Assembly (NCBI RefSeq): GCF_006346395.1 | Contig: NZ_VDMS01000001.1 | Coordinates: 2,418,001 to 2,482,000, forward strand | Source: Nocardioides plantarum | GTDB lineage: Bacteria > Actinomycetota > Actinomycetes > Propionibacteriales > Nocardioidaceae | DNA: 64,000 nt | Reading direction: 5' to 3' | In this document: in pieces, positions 36,619 through 43,980 of the stretch | How the letters are laid out: the number at the start of each line of letters is the position of its first letter | Position numbering within the stretch: position 1 is the first letter of the stretch | Made by a program: the position numbers and the translations under genes | Notes under the pieces: model-generated | Told to the model about the DNA's origin: nothing | Database searches by the model: none | Seen by the model: only the letters and a program-made list of their open reading frames with translations

Positions 36619-37598
36619 TGACGCAGAAGATCACCCTCGCCAAGGGCCTCAACATGGGGCTGCGCAAGGCGATGGAGGACGACGACAAGGTCCTGCTCAT
36701 GGGCGAGGACGTCGGCAAGCTCGGCGGCGTCTTCCGGATCACCGACGGCCTGCAGAAGGACTTCGGCGAGGACCGCGTCATCGACAGCCCGCTCGCCGAG
36801 TCCGGCATCGTCGGCACCGCCGTCGGCATGGCCATGCGGGGCTACCGGCCCGTCGTGGAGATCCAGTTCGACGGCTTCGTCTACCCGGCCTACGACCAGA
36901 TCGTCTGCCAGGTCGCCAAGATCCACTACCGGTCCAAGGGCCGGGTCAAGATGCCGATCGTCATCCGGATCCCGTTCGGCGGCGGCATCGGCGCGGTCGA
37001 GCACCACAGCGAGTCGCCCGAGGCGCAGTTCGCGCACACGCCCGGGCTCAAGGTCGTCGCCTGCTCCAACCCCGTCGACGGCTACTGGATGATCCAGCAG
37101 GCCATCGCCTGCGACGACCCGGTGATCTTCCTGGAGCCCAAGCGGCAGTACCACGCCGACAAGGCCGAGCTCGACGACACCGAGACGCCCGAGCCGTTGT
37201 TCGGCTCGCGCGTCGTACGCCGTGGCACCGACGCGACGCTGCTGGCCTACGGCCCGACGGTCAAGACCGCGCTCAAGGCTGCCGAGGCCGCCGCGACCGA
37301 GGGACGCTCGCTCGAGGTCATCGACCTGCGCACCCTCTCGCCGCTCGACATGGGCCCGGTGCTCGAGTCCGTACGCCGTACCGGTCGCGCGATCGTCGTC
37401 CACGAGGCCCACGTCAACCTCGGCATGGGGGCCGAGCTGTCGGCGCGGATCACCGAGGAGTGCTTCTACTCCCTCGAGGCCCCGGTGCTGCGCATCGGCG
37501 GCTACGACACGCCCTACCCGGCGTCGCGGATCGAGGAGGAGTACCTCCCCGACCTCGACCGGGTGCTCGACGCCCTCGACCGCAGCCTGGAGTTCTGA
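36618..37598 (+). CDS. 2-oxoacid dehydrogenase E1 beta subunit
   Basis: This 326-residue partner of E1alpha has the transketolase-type Pyr domain (LMGEDVGKLGGVFRIT, DSPLAESGIVGTAVGMA) and the C-terminal transketolase domain (VIDLRTLSPLDMGPV, GRAIVVHEAHVNLGMGAEL). It forms the alpha2beta2 E1 heterotetramer. It starts at 36618 by overlapping the E1alpha stop and ends one base before the E2 start. Confidence 0.9.
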   Translation: MTQKITLAKGLNMGLRKAMEDDDKVLLMGEDVGKLGGVFRITDGLQKDFGEDRVIDSPLAESGIVGTAVGMAMRGYRPVVEIQFDGFVYPAYDQIVCQVAKIHYRSKGRVKMPIVIRIPFGGGIGAVEHHSESPEAQFAHTPGLKVVACSNPVDGYWMIQQAIACDDPVIFLEPKRQYHADKAELDDTETPEPLFGSRVVRRGTDATLLAYGPTVKTALKAAEAAATEGRSLEVIDLRTLSPLDMGPVLESVRRTGRAIVVHEAHVNLGMGAELSARITEECFYSLEAPVLRIGGYDTPYPASRIEEEYLPDLDRVLDALDRSLEF

Positions 37599-37599
37599 G

Positions 37600-39036
37600 A
37601 TGCCCGACTACCTCCTGCCCGACGTGGGCGAGGGCCTCATCGAGGCCGAGATCGTGTCCTGGAAGGTCAAGGTCGGCGACACCATCGAGGTCAACGACGT
37701 CGTCGTCGAGATCGAGACCGCCAAGTCGCTGGTCGAGCTGCCGTCGCCGTACGCCGGTGAGGTCACCGCGCTGCTCGTCGCCGAGGGCGAGACCGTCGCC
37801 GTCGGCACCCCGATCATCCGGATCGGCGCCGATAGCCCCTCGGTGGTCGAGCCTGTCGAGACCCCTGCTGCTCCCGTCGAGGACATGGTCATCGACCTGT
37901 CCAACCCCGCCGCCAGCGGCGGCGGCGAGGGCGAGAGCCTCGTCGGGCGCAACAAGGCCGACCGCGGACCCACCCGCCGGGCCCGCAAGGTCGCCACCGG
38001 CGCCCTGGCCGCCCACATCCAGACCCAGGCGTCCTTCGAGACCGGCCTGGCCTCGCCGTTGGTCGAGGCCGCCGAGCCCGAGGAGGCCGTGCCCGCGCGC
38101 TCCGCCTCGGCTGTCGAGCCGATCTCGGCGGCCGCGACCCGGGCGCTCGCCAAGCCGCCGGTGCGCAAGCTGGCCAAGGACCTCGGGGTCGACCTCGCCT
38201 CGTGCGCGGCGTCGGGGCCGAACGGCACCGTCACCCGCGACGACGTCACGGCGGCTGCGACCAACGGCGGTCGAGGTGCGAGCGAAGCGAGCCTCGAGAC
38301 CCCGTCGCCGGCCACGCGATCCGGCGAGCGCGAGACCCGCGAGCCGATCAAGGGCGTGCGCAAGATGATGGCCGGCGCGATGGTGGGCTCGGCGTTCACC
38401 GCGCCCCACGTGACCGAGTGGCTGACCGTCGACGCGACCGCCACGGTCGAGCTGGTCGAGCGGCTCAAGCAGCGCCGCGAGCTGCGCGACGTACGGATCA
38501 ACCCCCTGCTGGTGCTGGCCAAGGCGGTGCTGCTGGCGGTCCGGCGTACCCCCGAGATCAACTCGTTCTGGGACGAGGCCGCCCAGGAGGTCGTGCTCAA
38601 GCACTACGTCAACCTCGGCATCGCCGCCGCGACCCCGCGCGGCCTCGTCGTGCCCAACGTCAAGGACGCCGACCAGCTGTCGCTCGTCGGGCTCGCCGAG
38701 GCGCTCGGCGCGCTCACCGCGACCGCGCGTGAGGGCCGCACCCAGCCGGCCGAGATGGCCGGCGGGACCTTCACGATCACCAACGTCGGCGTCTTCGGCG
38801 TCGACGCCGGCACCCCGATCATCAACCCCGGCGAGTCGGCGATCCTGTGCTTCGGCGCGATCCGCAAGCAGCCGTGGGTGGTGACCCGCGACGGCGTCGA
38901 CGAGATCGCGATCCGTCACGTGACCACGCTGGCGCTGAGCTTCGACCACCGCCACATCGACGGCGAGAAGGGCTCGCGCTTCCTCGCCGACGTCGCCGGC
39001 ATCCTCCAGGACCCCGCCTCGGCGCTGCTGTTCTGA
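37600..39036 (+). CDS. 2-oxoacid dehydrogenase E2 dihydrolipoyl acyltransferase
   Basis: This 478-residue acyltransferase carries one N-terminal lipoyl domain (lipoyl Lys about 42 in ETAKSLVELP), a peripheral-subunit-binding domain (about 190-225, KPPVRKLAKDLGVDL) and the catalytic core with LSFDHRHIDG near the C-terminus. Two inserted repeats lie in the linkers: SVVEPVETP (37841-37865) and GRGASEASLETPS (38269-38303). No E3 gene follows; the operon ends at a 96-nt palindrome. It transfers the acyl group to CoA. Confidence 0.9.
   Translation: MPDYLLPDVGEGLIEAEIVSWKVKVGDTIEVNDVVVEIETAKSLVELPSPYAGEVTALLVAEGETVAVGTPIIRIGADSPSVVEPVETPAAPVEDMVIDLSNPAASGGGEGESLVGRNKADRGPTRRARKVATGALAAHIQTQASFETGLASPLVEAAEPEEAVPARSASAVEPISAAATRALAKPPVRKLAKDLGVDLASCAASGPNGTVTRDDVTAAATNGGRGASEASLETPSPATRSGERETREPIKGVRKMMAGAMVGSAFTAPHVTEWLTVDATATVELVERLKQRRELRDVRINPLLVLAKAVLLAVRRTPEINSFWDEAAQEVVLKHYVNLGIAAATPRGLVVPNVKDADQLSLVGLAEALGALTATAREGRTQPAEMAGGTFTITNVGVFGVDAGTPIINPGESAILCFGAIRKQPWVVTRDGVDEIAIRHVTTLALSFDHRHIDGEKGSRFLADVAGILQDPASALLF
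37841..37865 (-). repeat. In-frame dispersed repeat in the E2 lipoyl-domain linker
   Basis: Read on the minus strand it is GGTCTCGACAGGCTCGACCA-type (TCGACAGGCTCGACCACCGA). In the gene it encodes SVVEPVETP between the lipoyl domain and a Ser/Gly-rich linker. Confidence 0.9.
38269..38303 (-). repeat. In-frame palindromic repeat in the second E2 linker
   Basis: GGTCGAGGTGCGAGC...GCCTCGAGACC carries both inverted arms of the intergenic form of the repeat. It encodes GRGASEASLETP between the subunit-binding and catalytic domains. Confidence 0.9.
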
Positions 39037-39056
39037 GGTCCGTCGGTCGCGCCGGC

Positions 39057-39152
39057 TTCAGGGATTGCCTGTGAACCGGGGAACTCTGAACTTCGCAGGC
39101 GATATCTTGCCTGCGAAGTTCAGGTTTCCCCGGTGGACAGGCAATCCCTGAA
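39057..39152. repeat. 96-nt palindromic element, copy 1
   Basis: TTCAGGGATTGCCTGT and its exact complement frame further paired arms (CCGGGGAA/TTCCCCGG, TGAACTTCGCAGGC/GCCTGCGAAGTTCA). Total 96 nt, the same as the copy at 53766-53861. It lies between the E2 stop and the kinase gene on the same strand. Confidence 0.95.
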
Positions 39153-39210
39153 ACCCGAGCCAGCAGCGCCCGATGGTCATGAACCGGCCCGAATGGGGTA
39201 GATAGGCTCC

Positions 39211-40728
39211 GTGTCGATGAGCGGCGAGAGCGACAACCCCGGGCCCGGGGCGCAGCTGGGCCCGTTCCGGATCGGCAACCGCCTCGGCGTCGGGGGCATG
39301 GGCATCGTCTTCCAGGCCCTCGACACCCAGCTCAACCGCCAGGTCGCGCTCAAGGTCATCACGCCCCACATCGGCGACGACCCCGAGTTCAGGGCCCGGT
39401 TCACGCGCGAGGCGCAGGCGCAGGCGTCGCTCGACTCGCCCCACGTCGTCCAGGTCTACTCCTTCGGCGAGGCCGAGGGGCGCCTCTACATCGCCTCGCA
39501 GCTGATCCCCGACGGCGACCTGGGCCAGATGCTGCACCGGCACGGTCGTCCGCCCGCGCGGATCGCGGTCAACCTGATCTCGCAGGTCGCCGACGGGCTC
39601 GCCGACGCCCACGCCGCCGGGCTCATCCACCGCGACATCAAGCCGGCCAACGTGCTGCTGCGCCACCGCGACAACCAGCTCCAGGCCTACCTGGGCGACT
39701 TCGGGATCGCCCGCCAGGTCGGGGCCGAGGCCGGGCTGACCCAGGCCGGCGGGACCGTCGGCACGCCGTCCTACATGGCGCCCGAGCTCCACCTGGGCGG
39801 CAAGGCCGGCACGTCCAGCGACGTCTACTCCCTCGGCTGCCTGCTCTGGGCGACCCTGGCCGGCAGCGCGCCGTACGCCGGGGGCACCGACTACCAGGTC
39901 GTGATGGCCCACGTGGAGCACCCGGTGCCTCAGCTCGCCGCGACCGGACCGTTGGCCGCCGAGATCAACCGGGTGCTGCGCACGGCGATGGCCAAGCAGC
40001 CCGAGCACCGCTACCCGTCGGCCGCAGCCATGCGCGACGACCTCAAGGCCGTCGTCCGGCTGCCCGACGACTCCAGCCCCATCCGGCCGCAGGACGACGT
40101 CCCGGCGCCGACCCCCACCAACCCGGCCTGGCCGGCCCTCCCGCCGCGCACGCCGACCCCCACGCCGACCCCGACACCCACCCCGACGCCCGCGACGGTG
40201 TCGACGGCGCCGCCCGCCCCGCCGTTCCGTCCGCCGACCCCGACGGCGCCGCAGTTCGCGCGACCCCAGACCCTCAACCACCACGACACCGGCGACTCCG
40301 GCGGCCGCGGCAAGGCCGGGTGGATCGTCGCCGCGGTCCTGGTGGTGGTGCTGGTCGTGGGCGCCGTGGTCGCGGCCGTCGTGATCGCCGGGAAGGACGA
40401 CGAGGGCGACGCTGGCGGTGACAGGCCGTCGTCCTCCTCGTCGTCCTCGGGGGCAGACCCGGGGTCGCGCGACGAGAAGGCCGTCGCGTCGCTGACAGCC
40501 GCCTTCACCGAGGACGGCACCACCGATCCCGCCGCCGCGGGCTGCTTCGCGCGCAAGTTCGTGGAGAAGATCGGCGTCGACAAGCTGGTCGCCGACGGCG
40601 TGCTCGACGAGGACCTCGAGTTCGTCGCCGACCAGTCCCAGCGTCCCGAGACCGCGAGCACCCTGCTCGACGGCATCAGCACGGCGACGCTGGAGTGCAT
40701 CAAGGAGCTCGGCAGCGCGACGCCCTGA
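39211..40728 (+). CDS. PknB-like Ser/Thr protein kinase with membrane helix
   Basis: This 505-residue kinase has the glycine loop GVGGMGIVF, ATP-anchoring Lys about 48 (VALKVI), the catalytic loop HRDIKPANVLL, DFG and the APE segment (PSYMAPEL). A Pro/Thr repeat linker (PTPTPTPTPTPTP near 310), a membrane helix (about 372-394) and a small extracytoplasmic Cys-containing domain (GCFARKF, LECIKEL) follow. The external domain is not PASTA, so the signal is unknown. GTG start at 39211. Confidence 0.88.
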   Translation: MSMSGESDNPGPGAQLGPFRIGNRLGVGGMGIVFQALDTQLNRQVALKVITPHIGDDPEFRARFTREAQAQASLDSPHVVQVYSFGEAEGRLYIASQLIPDGDLGQMLHRHGRPPARIAVNLISQVADGLADAHAAGLIHRDIKPANVLLRHRDNQLQAYLGDFGIARQVGAEAGLTQAGGTVGTPSYMAPELHLGGKAGTSSDVYSLGCLLWATLAGSAPYAGGTDYQVVMAHVEHPVPQLAATGPLAAEINRVLRTAMAKQPEHRYPSAAAMRDDLKAVVRLPDDSSPIRPQDDVPAPTPTNPAWPALPPRTPTPTPTPTPTPTPATVSTAPPAPPFRPPTPTAPQFARPQTLNHHDTGDSGGRGKAGWIVAAVLVVVLVVGAVVAAVVIAGKDDEGDAGGDRPSSSSSSSGADPGSRDEKAVASLTAAFTEDGTTDPAAAGCFARKFVEKIGVDKLVADGVLDEDLEFVADQSQRPETASTLLDGISTATLECIKELGSATP

Positions 40729-40735
40729 GCGTCGC

Positions 40736-41581
40736 TCAGATCTCGACCGGGCCGACCGCCCAGCCCTCGGGGGAGATCGGGTGCAGGATCGCGTCGGTCC
40801 CGCCGTCGACGTACAGGCAGGTGCCGACCATCAGCGAGGCCGCGTCGGACAGCAGGAACGCGATCGGGGCGGCGATCTCGTCGGGCCGGCCGTCGCGGCC
40901 GATCGCGGTGGGGTAGTCACGCTGCAGCGGACCGAACACCGGGTCGGCGTCGATCTCGGCGGTCATGGCGGTGGTGACCTTGCCGGGTGCGATCGAGTTG
41001 AGCCGGATGCCGGCTCCGATCCACTCGGGCTTGACGCCCTCGCGCCGCGCCCACCACGCCAGCGCCGCCTTGCTGGCGGGGTAGACCATCACGGCCTTGC
41101 CGCGGGCGGCGACCGCCCGGGCCTCGTCCTCGTCGTCGCGCAGGCAGGCCGCCGCCGCCTCGACGGTCCAGCCGGGCATGCCGGTGATCGAGTTGGACGC
41201 CAGGAACACCACGCCGGCCCCGCCGTCGGCCCCGGCCGCCGCGAGCTGCGGGTGCAGCCCGCGGACCAGCCCGACCGCGCCGAAGTAGTTGACCGACATC
41301 AGCAGCGCCGGGTCGGTGCCGGTCATCCCCGCGATGCCCGCGGCCGGTACGACGCCGTGCACGACGTCGGTGAGCGCCTGCACCTGCGCGACCGCGGCCC
41401 GACGCCCGGCCGGCGTACCGAGGTCGGCGGTCACGTGCTCGCCGGCGGGAGCGCTGCCGAGGTCGCTGCCGAGGTCGGCGCGGTCCACGGTGACGACGCG
41501 ATGGCCCTGCGCGCGCAGGAGATCCGTCGTCGCGGCCCCGATGCCACTGGCCGCGCCGCTGACGACGTACGTCTTGGTCAT
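40736..41581 (-). CDS. Short-chain dehydrogenase/reductase
   Basis: This 281-residue SDR has the cofactor motif SGAASGIGAAT, an active-site Ser in FLASNSITG, the catalytic YPASKAAL and a C-terminal VDGGTDAI. It binds NAD(P)(H) and oxidises or reduces a hydroxyl/oxo group. Its length and the NSITGMPGW insertion recall 3-alpha-hydroxysteroid-type members, but the substrate cannot be assigned. Convergent with the kinase, 7 bp apart. Confidence 0.82.
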   Translation of the reverse strand: MTKTYVVSGAASGIGAATTDLLRAQGHRVVTVDRADLGSDLGSAPAGEHVTADLGTPAGRRAAVAQVQALTDVVHGVVPAAGIAGMTGTDPALLMSVNYFGAVGLVRGLHPQLAAAGADGGAGVVFLASNSITGMPGWTVEAAAACLRDDEDEARAVAARGKAVMVYPASKAALAWWARREGVKPEWIGAGIRLNSIAPGKVTTAMTAEIDADPVFGPLQRDYPTAIGRDGRPDEIAAPIAFLLSDAASLMVGTCLYVDGGTDAILHPISPEGWAVGPVEI

Positions 41582-41636
41582 GGACGCCAGGGTAGAACGA
41601 GTTCTAGTTCGGTGTCGCCGGGTGGGCGGCCGGGCT

Positions 41637-41706
41637 TGTTACTGACCGTTCGGACTTCTGGCCTGCGCTTCAAAGCGCATGGAAGCAGTCCGAACGGTCA
41701 GTAACA
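41637..41706. repeat. 70-nt perfect-arm palindromic element, copy 2
   Basis: Same 20-nt arms as 16273-16342, with the central GCGCTT hairpin in the opposite orientation. It lies 56 bp upstream of the SDR start and 14 bp after the stop of the next minus-strand gene. Confidence 0.95.
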
Positions 41707-41719
41707 ACCCAGGTTCGGC

Positions 41720-42118
41720 TCAGGCGACGTCCGGCGTCTGCTCCGCCTGCGACAGGAGCGGGGCGACGCCGCCGAGGAGCTTGCGGTAGCGCACGTGGGT
41801 GGCGTGCTGGGCGAGCTTGTCCCACAAGGTGGCGTGGGCGGCCCAGGGGAGGGGGTCGTCGCCGGCGTACCAGCTGTCGCCGAAGGCGATCCAGACCGGC
41901 ACCCAGCGGGCCGCGTCGTCCCAGGCGCCTCGGCGGGCCTCGACCAGACGTCGCCGCAGCTGGAAGGCCTGGCGGGGGCCGTCGGCGCAGATCGGCGCGG
42001 TCGCCACGGGCCAGACCCACAGGTCGAGTGGCATCAGGTCGAGCTCGAGCTCGCGCAGCATCGCGGGCTCGACCAGCACGGTCGCCACGTTCTGGTGCGG
42101 ACGCCTCACGCCCCGCAC
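41720..42118 (-). CDS. Conserved hypothetical protein
   Basis: This 132-residue soluble protein shows alternating Trp-rich segments (LDLWVWPVAT, WVPVWIAFGDSWY, PWAAHATLWDKL) but no recognised catalytic motif. GTG start at 42118, or the GTG nine bases further in. Divergent from the nitroreductase gene with 50 bp between. Function unknown. Confidence 0.55.
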   Translation of the reverse strand: MRGVRRPHQNVATVLVEPAMLRELELDLMPLDLWVWPVATAPICADGPRQAFQLRRRLVEARRGAWDDAARWVPVWIAFGDSWYAGDDPLPWAAHATLWDKLAQHATHVRYRKLLGGVAPLLSQAEQTPDVA

Positions 42119-42168
42119 GCTACGTCGCCCCCGGGGAAGTCCGGAAGGCCCCGGAAGGTTGAGAGCGC

Positions 42169-42723
42169 GTGACCGACCTGAACCCGCTGCTGAGGCAGCG
42201 ACGCAGCACGCGCGTCTTCGACCCCGACCACGTCGTGGCCGACGCCGACCTGGCGAGCCTCCTCGAGGCCGCGCGCTGGGCGCCGTCGGCCGGCAACTCG
42301 CAGCCGTGGGCGTTCCTCGTCGCGCCTCGCGGGACCGACGCCCACGCCGGCTTCGTCGACCTGCTCGCCTCCAGCACCCGCCGCTGGGCGCCGAGCGCCT
42401 CGGTGCTGATCTTCACGCTGCACCAGACGGCGTACGACGACGGCGAGGGCAGCGACCTCGTCTACTCCGACTACGCCGCCTACGACCTCGGTCAGGCCGT
42501 CGCGCACCTCACCGTGCAGGCGGGCCACCTCGGGCTGTCGACCCACCAGTTCGCGGCCTTCGACCACGACCGGCTCGCCGAGGAGGCCGGGGTGCCGGCG
42601 CACTGGCAGGTCACCACCGGCGTCGCGGTCGGCCGGGCGGTCGAGAGCGAGGTGGGGCTGCGCACGCGTCGGACGCTGGCGGAGATCGCCTTCGGTGCGC
42701 GTTTCGGCGTGCCCCACGAGTAG
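42169..42723 (+). CDS. Nitroreductase-family flavoprotein
   Basis: This 184-residue FMN-dependent protein has the N-terminal RRSTRVFDPDHVV, the FMN-contacting ARWAPSAGNSQPW and the helix AYDLGQAVAHLTVQAGHLGLST. It reduces nitro, quinone or related compounds with NAD(P)H. It is short for the family, and the C-terminus is compact. GTG start at 42169, close to the divergent promoter. Confidence 0.85.
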   Translation: MTDLNPLLRQRRSTRVFDPDHVVADADLASLLEAARWAPSAGNSQPWAFLVAPRGTDAHAGFVDLLASSTRRWAPSASVLIFTLHQTAYDDGEGSDLVYSDYAAYDLGQAVAHLTVQAGHLGLSTHQFAAFDHDRLAEEAGVPAHWQVTTGVAVGRAVESEVGLRTRRTLAEIAFGARFGVPHE

Positions 42724-42726
42724 GGC

Positions 42727-42818
42727 GGGGCTTCGAGGCTCGCTGCGCTCGCACCTCAGCCGCCGGCGGTGGGCCGGGGCTTCGAGGCCCGCTGCGCTCG
42801 CACCTCAGCCGCCGGCGA
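42727..42818. repeat. Dispersed repeat, two direct copies across a gene end
   Basis: GGGCTTCGAGGCTCGCTGCG...CACCTCAGCCGCCGGCG occurs twice, 49 bp apart. The second copy includes the TGA stop of the minus-strand epimerase gene. Confidence 0.9.
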
Positions 42819-43755
42819 TGGTCCACGCCTCCAGCACGGATCGCTCGTGCTCGCGGGTCAGGCCCGTGCGCGGGGCGTCGGGCTCGATGCGCAGCCAGTC
42901 GAGGACGTCGCGCGCGGTGTCGGCGAGTGGCCGCACGACCAGGCCGGCGTCGAGCGACGGGCGTACGTCGCGGGCCAGCATGCCGTCGTACTCGGGCCGC
43001 GGCAGCCACAGGGGCAGCGCCTTCTCGCCCGACCAGGGCTCGACGTCGTGCTCGACGAGGAACGCCGACGGCACCCAGGTGAGGTCGGCCGAGCCGATCG
43101 AGGCGAGCAGGTCGCCCACCGGCTGGGCCGGGCCGACACCGTCGAAGGTGCCCGGCGTGCGCCGCTCGGCCAGCGTCACGATCCACGCGGCGAGGTCGCG
43201 GACGTCGATCACCTGCACGACGTCGGCGGGGTCGCCGCCGGCCAGGACCTCGCCCCCCTCGGCCAGCCGCTCGGGCCAGTAGGTGAACCGCCCGGACGGG
43301 TCGCCGGGGCCGACGATCAGGCCCGGCCGCACGAGGGTCGACGACGCCGCGCCCGCGGTGACCGCCTCCTCGCAGCCGACCTTCATCGCGCCGTACTGCT
43401 CGGGCCCCTCGTCGGTGTGCGCCGCCTCGACCAGCCGGTCGCTCACGACGTCGGTCTCGGCGTAGACGTTGATGGTCGAGACGAGCACCCAGTGCGCCTG
43501 CGGGTACGCCGCCACGCCGGCCCGCACCCACGACGGGAGTCGCGCGACGTCGACGACCGCGTCGACGTCGGCACCGATCTCGTCGACGGGGACCGGCTGC
43601 CCGGCTCCGCGGTCCCAGCGGACCAGCTCCGCGCCGTCCGGGACAGACCCGGACTCGCCGCGGCACGCGCACACCACCTCGTGCCCGCGCGCGACCGCCT
43701 CGGCCGCCACCTCCCTGGACAGGAACACCGTGCCGCCGAGCACCAGGAGCCTCAT
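42805..43755 (-). CDS. NAD-dependent epimerase/dehydratase-like (extended SDR) protein
   Basis: This 316-residue protein has the Rossmann start MRLLVLGGTVFLSREVAAE and LVSTINVYAE...YGAMKVGCEE (Tyr-x3-Lys), then RPGLIVGPGDPSGRFTYW, the pattern of NAD-dependent epimerases acting on sugars or isoflavone-reductase-like substrates. The stop codon is provided by an inserted repeat copy, so the original C-terminus may have been longer. Convergent with the nitroreductase. Confidence 0.8.
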   Translation of the reverse strand: MRLLVLGGTVFLSREVAAEAVARGHEVVCACRGESGSVPDGAELVRWDRGAGQPVPVDEIGADVDAVVDVARLPSWVRAGVAAYPQAHWVLVSTINVYAETDVVSDRLVEAAHTDEGPEQYGAMKVGCEEAVTAGAASSTLVRPGLIVGPGDPSGRFTYWPERLAEGGEVLAGGDPADVVQVIDVRDLAAWIVTLAERRTPGTFDGVGPAQPVGDLLASIGSADLTWVPSAFLVEHDVEPWSGEKALPLWLPRPEYDGMLARDVRPSLDAGLVVRPLADTARDVLDWLRIEPDAPRTGLTREHERSVLEAWTIAGG

Positions 43756-43810
43756 GGCTCCACCGTGGTCGAGCGGGGTGCGGCGCGGCAAGGGGTTCTG
43801 CTGTGAGCAG

Positions 43811-43883
43811 GGGTCTCGACAAGCTCGACCAACGAGTCGTTCGGTGATCGAGTCATTCGGTGATCGAGCTCGTCGAGATCCCC
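43811..43883. repeat. Dispersed repeat, two inverted copies upstream of narK
   Basis: GGTCTCGACAAGCTCGACCA is followed by a duplicated TTCGGTGATCGAG and then CTCGTCGAGATCC, the inverted arm. It fills most of the gap between the epimerase start and the nitrate operon. Confidence 0.85.
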
Positions 43884-43911
43884 GTGAGGTCGTGCGGACC
43901 GTGAGGTCGTG
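43882..43911 (+). promoter_or_regulatory. Direct repeat in the nitrate-operon leader
   Basis: CCGTGAGGTCGTG occurs at 43882-43894 and 43899-43911, 17 bp apart, 70 bp upstream of narK, followed by TTGACA at 43920. It could be the site for NnaR or another activator; an incidental part of the adjacent repeat is also possible. Confidence 0.4.
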
Positions 43912-43980
43912 AGGCGGCGTTGACACAAAGGTTCCGCTGCGACGACCAGGGCCGAAACCGCAGGCTCCTTGACTACGGGC

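Noticed and set aside
39057..39152. Simple intrinsic terminator
   Set aside because: The palindrome is far longer than needed, has no U-run and recurs with the same length elsewhere.
43920..43960. GlnR box upstream of narK
   Set aside because: A GAAAC half-site exists at 43954-43958, but no matching GTnAC half at the right spacing was found.
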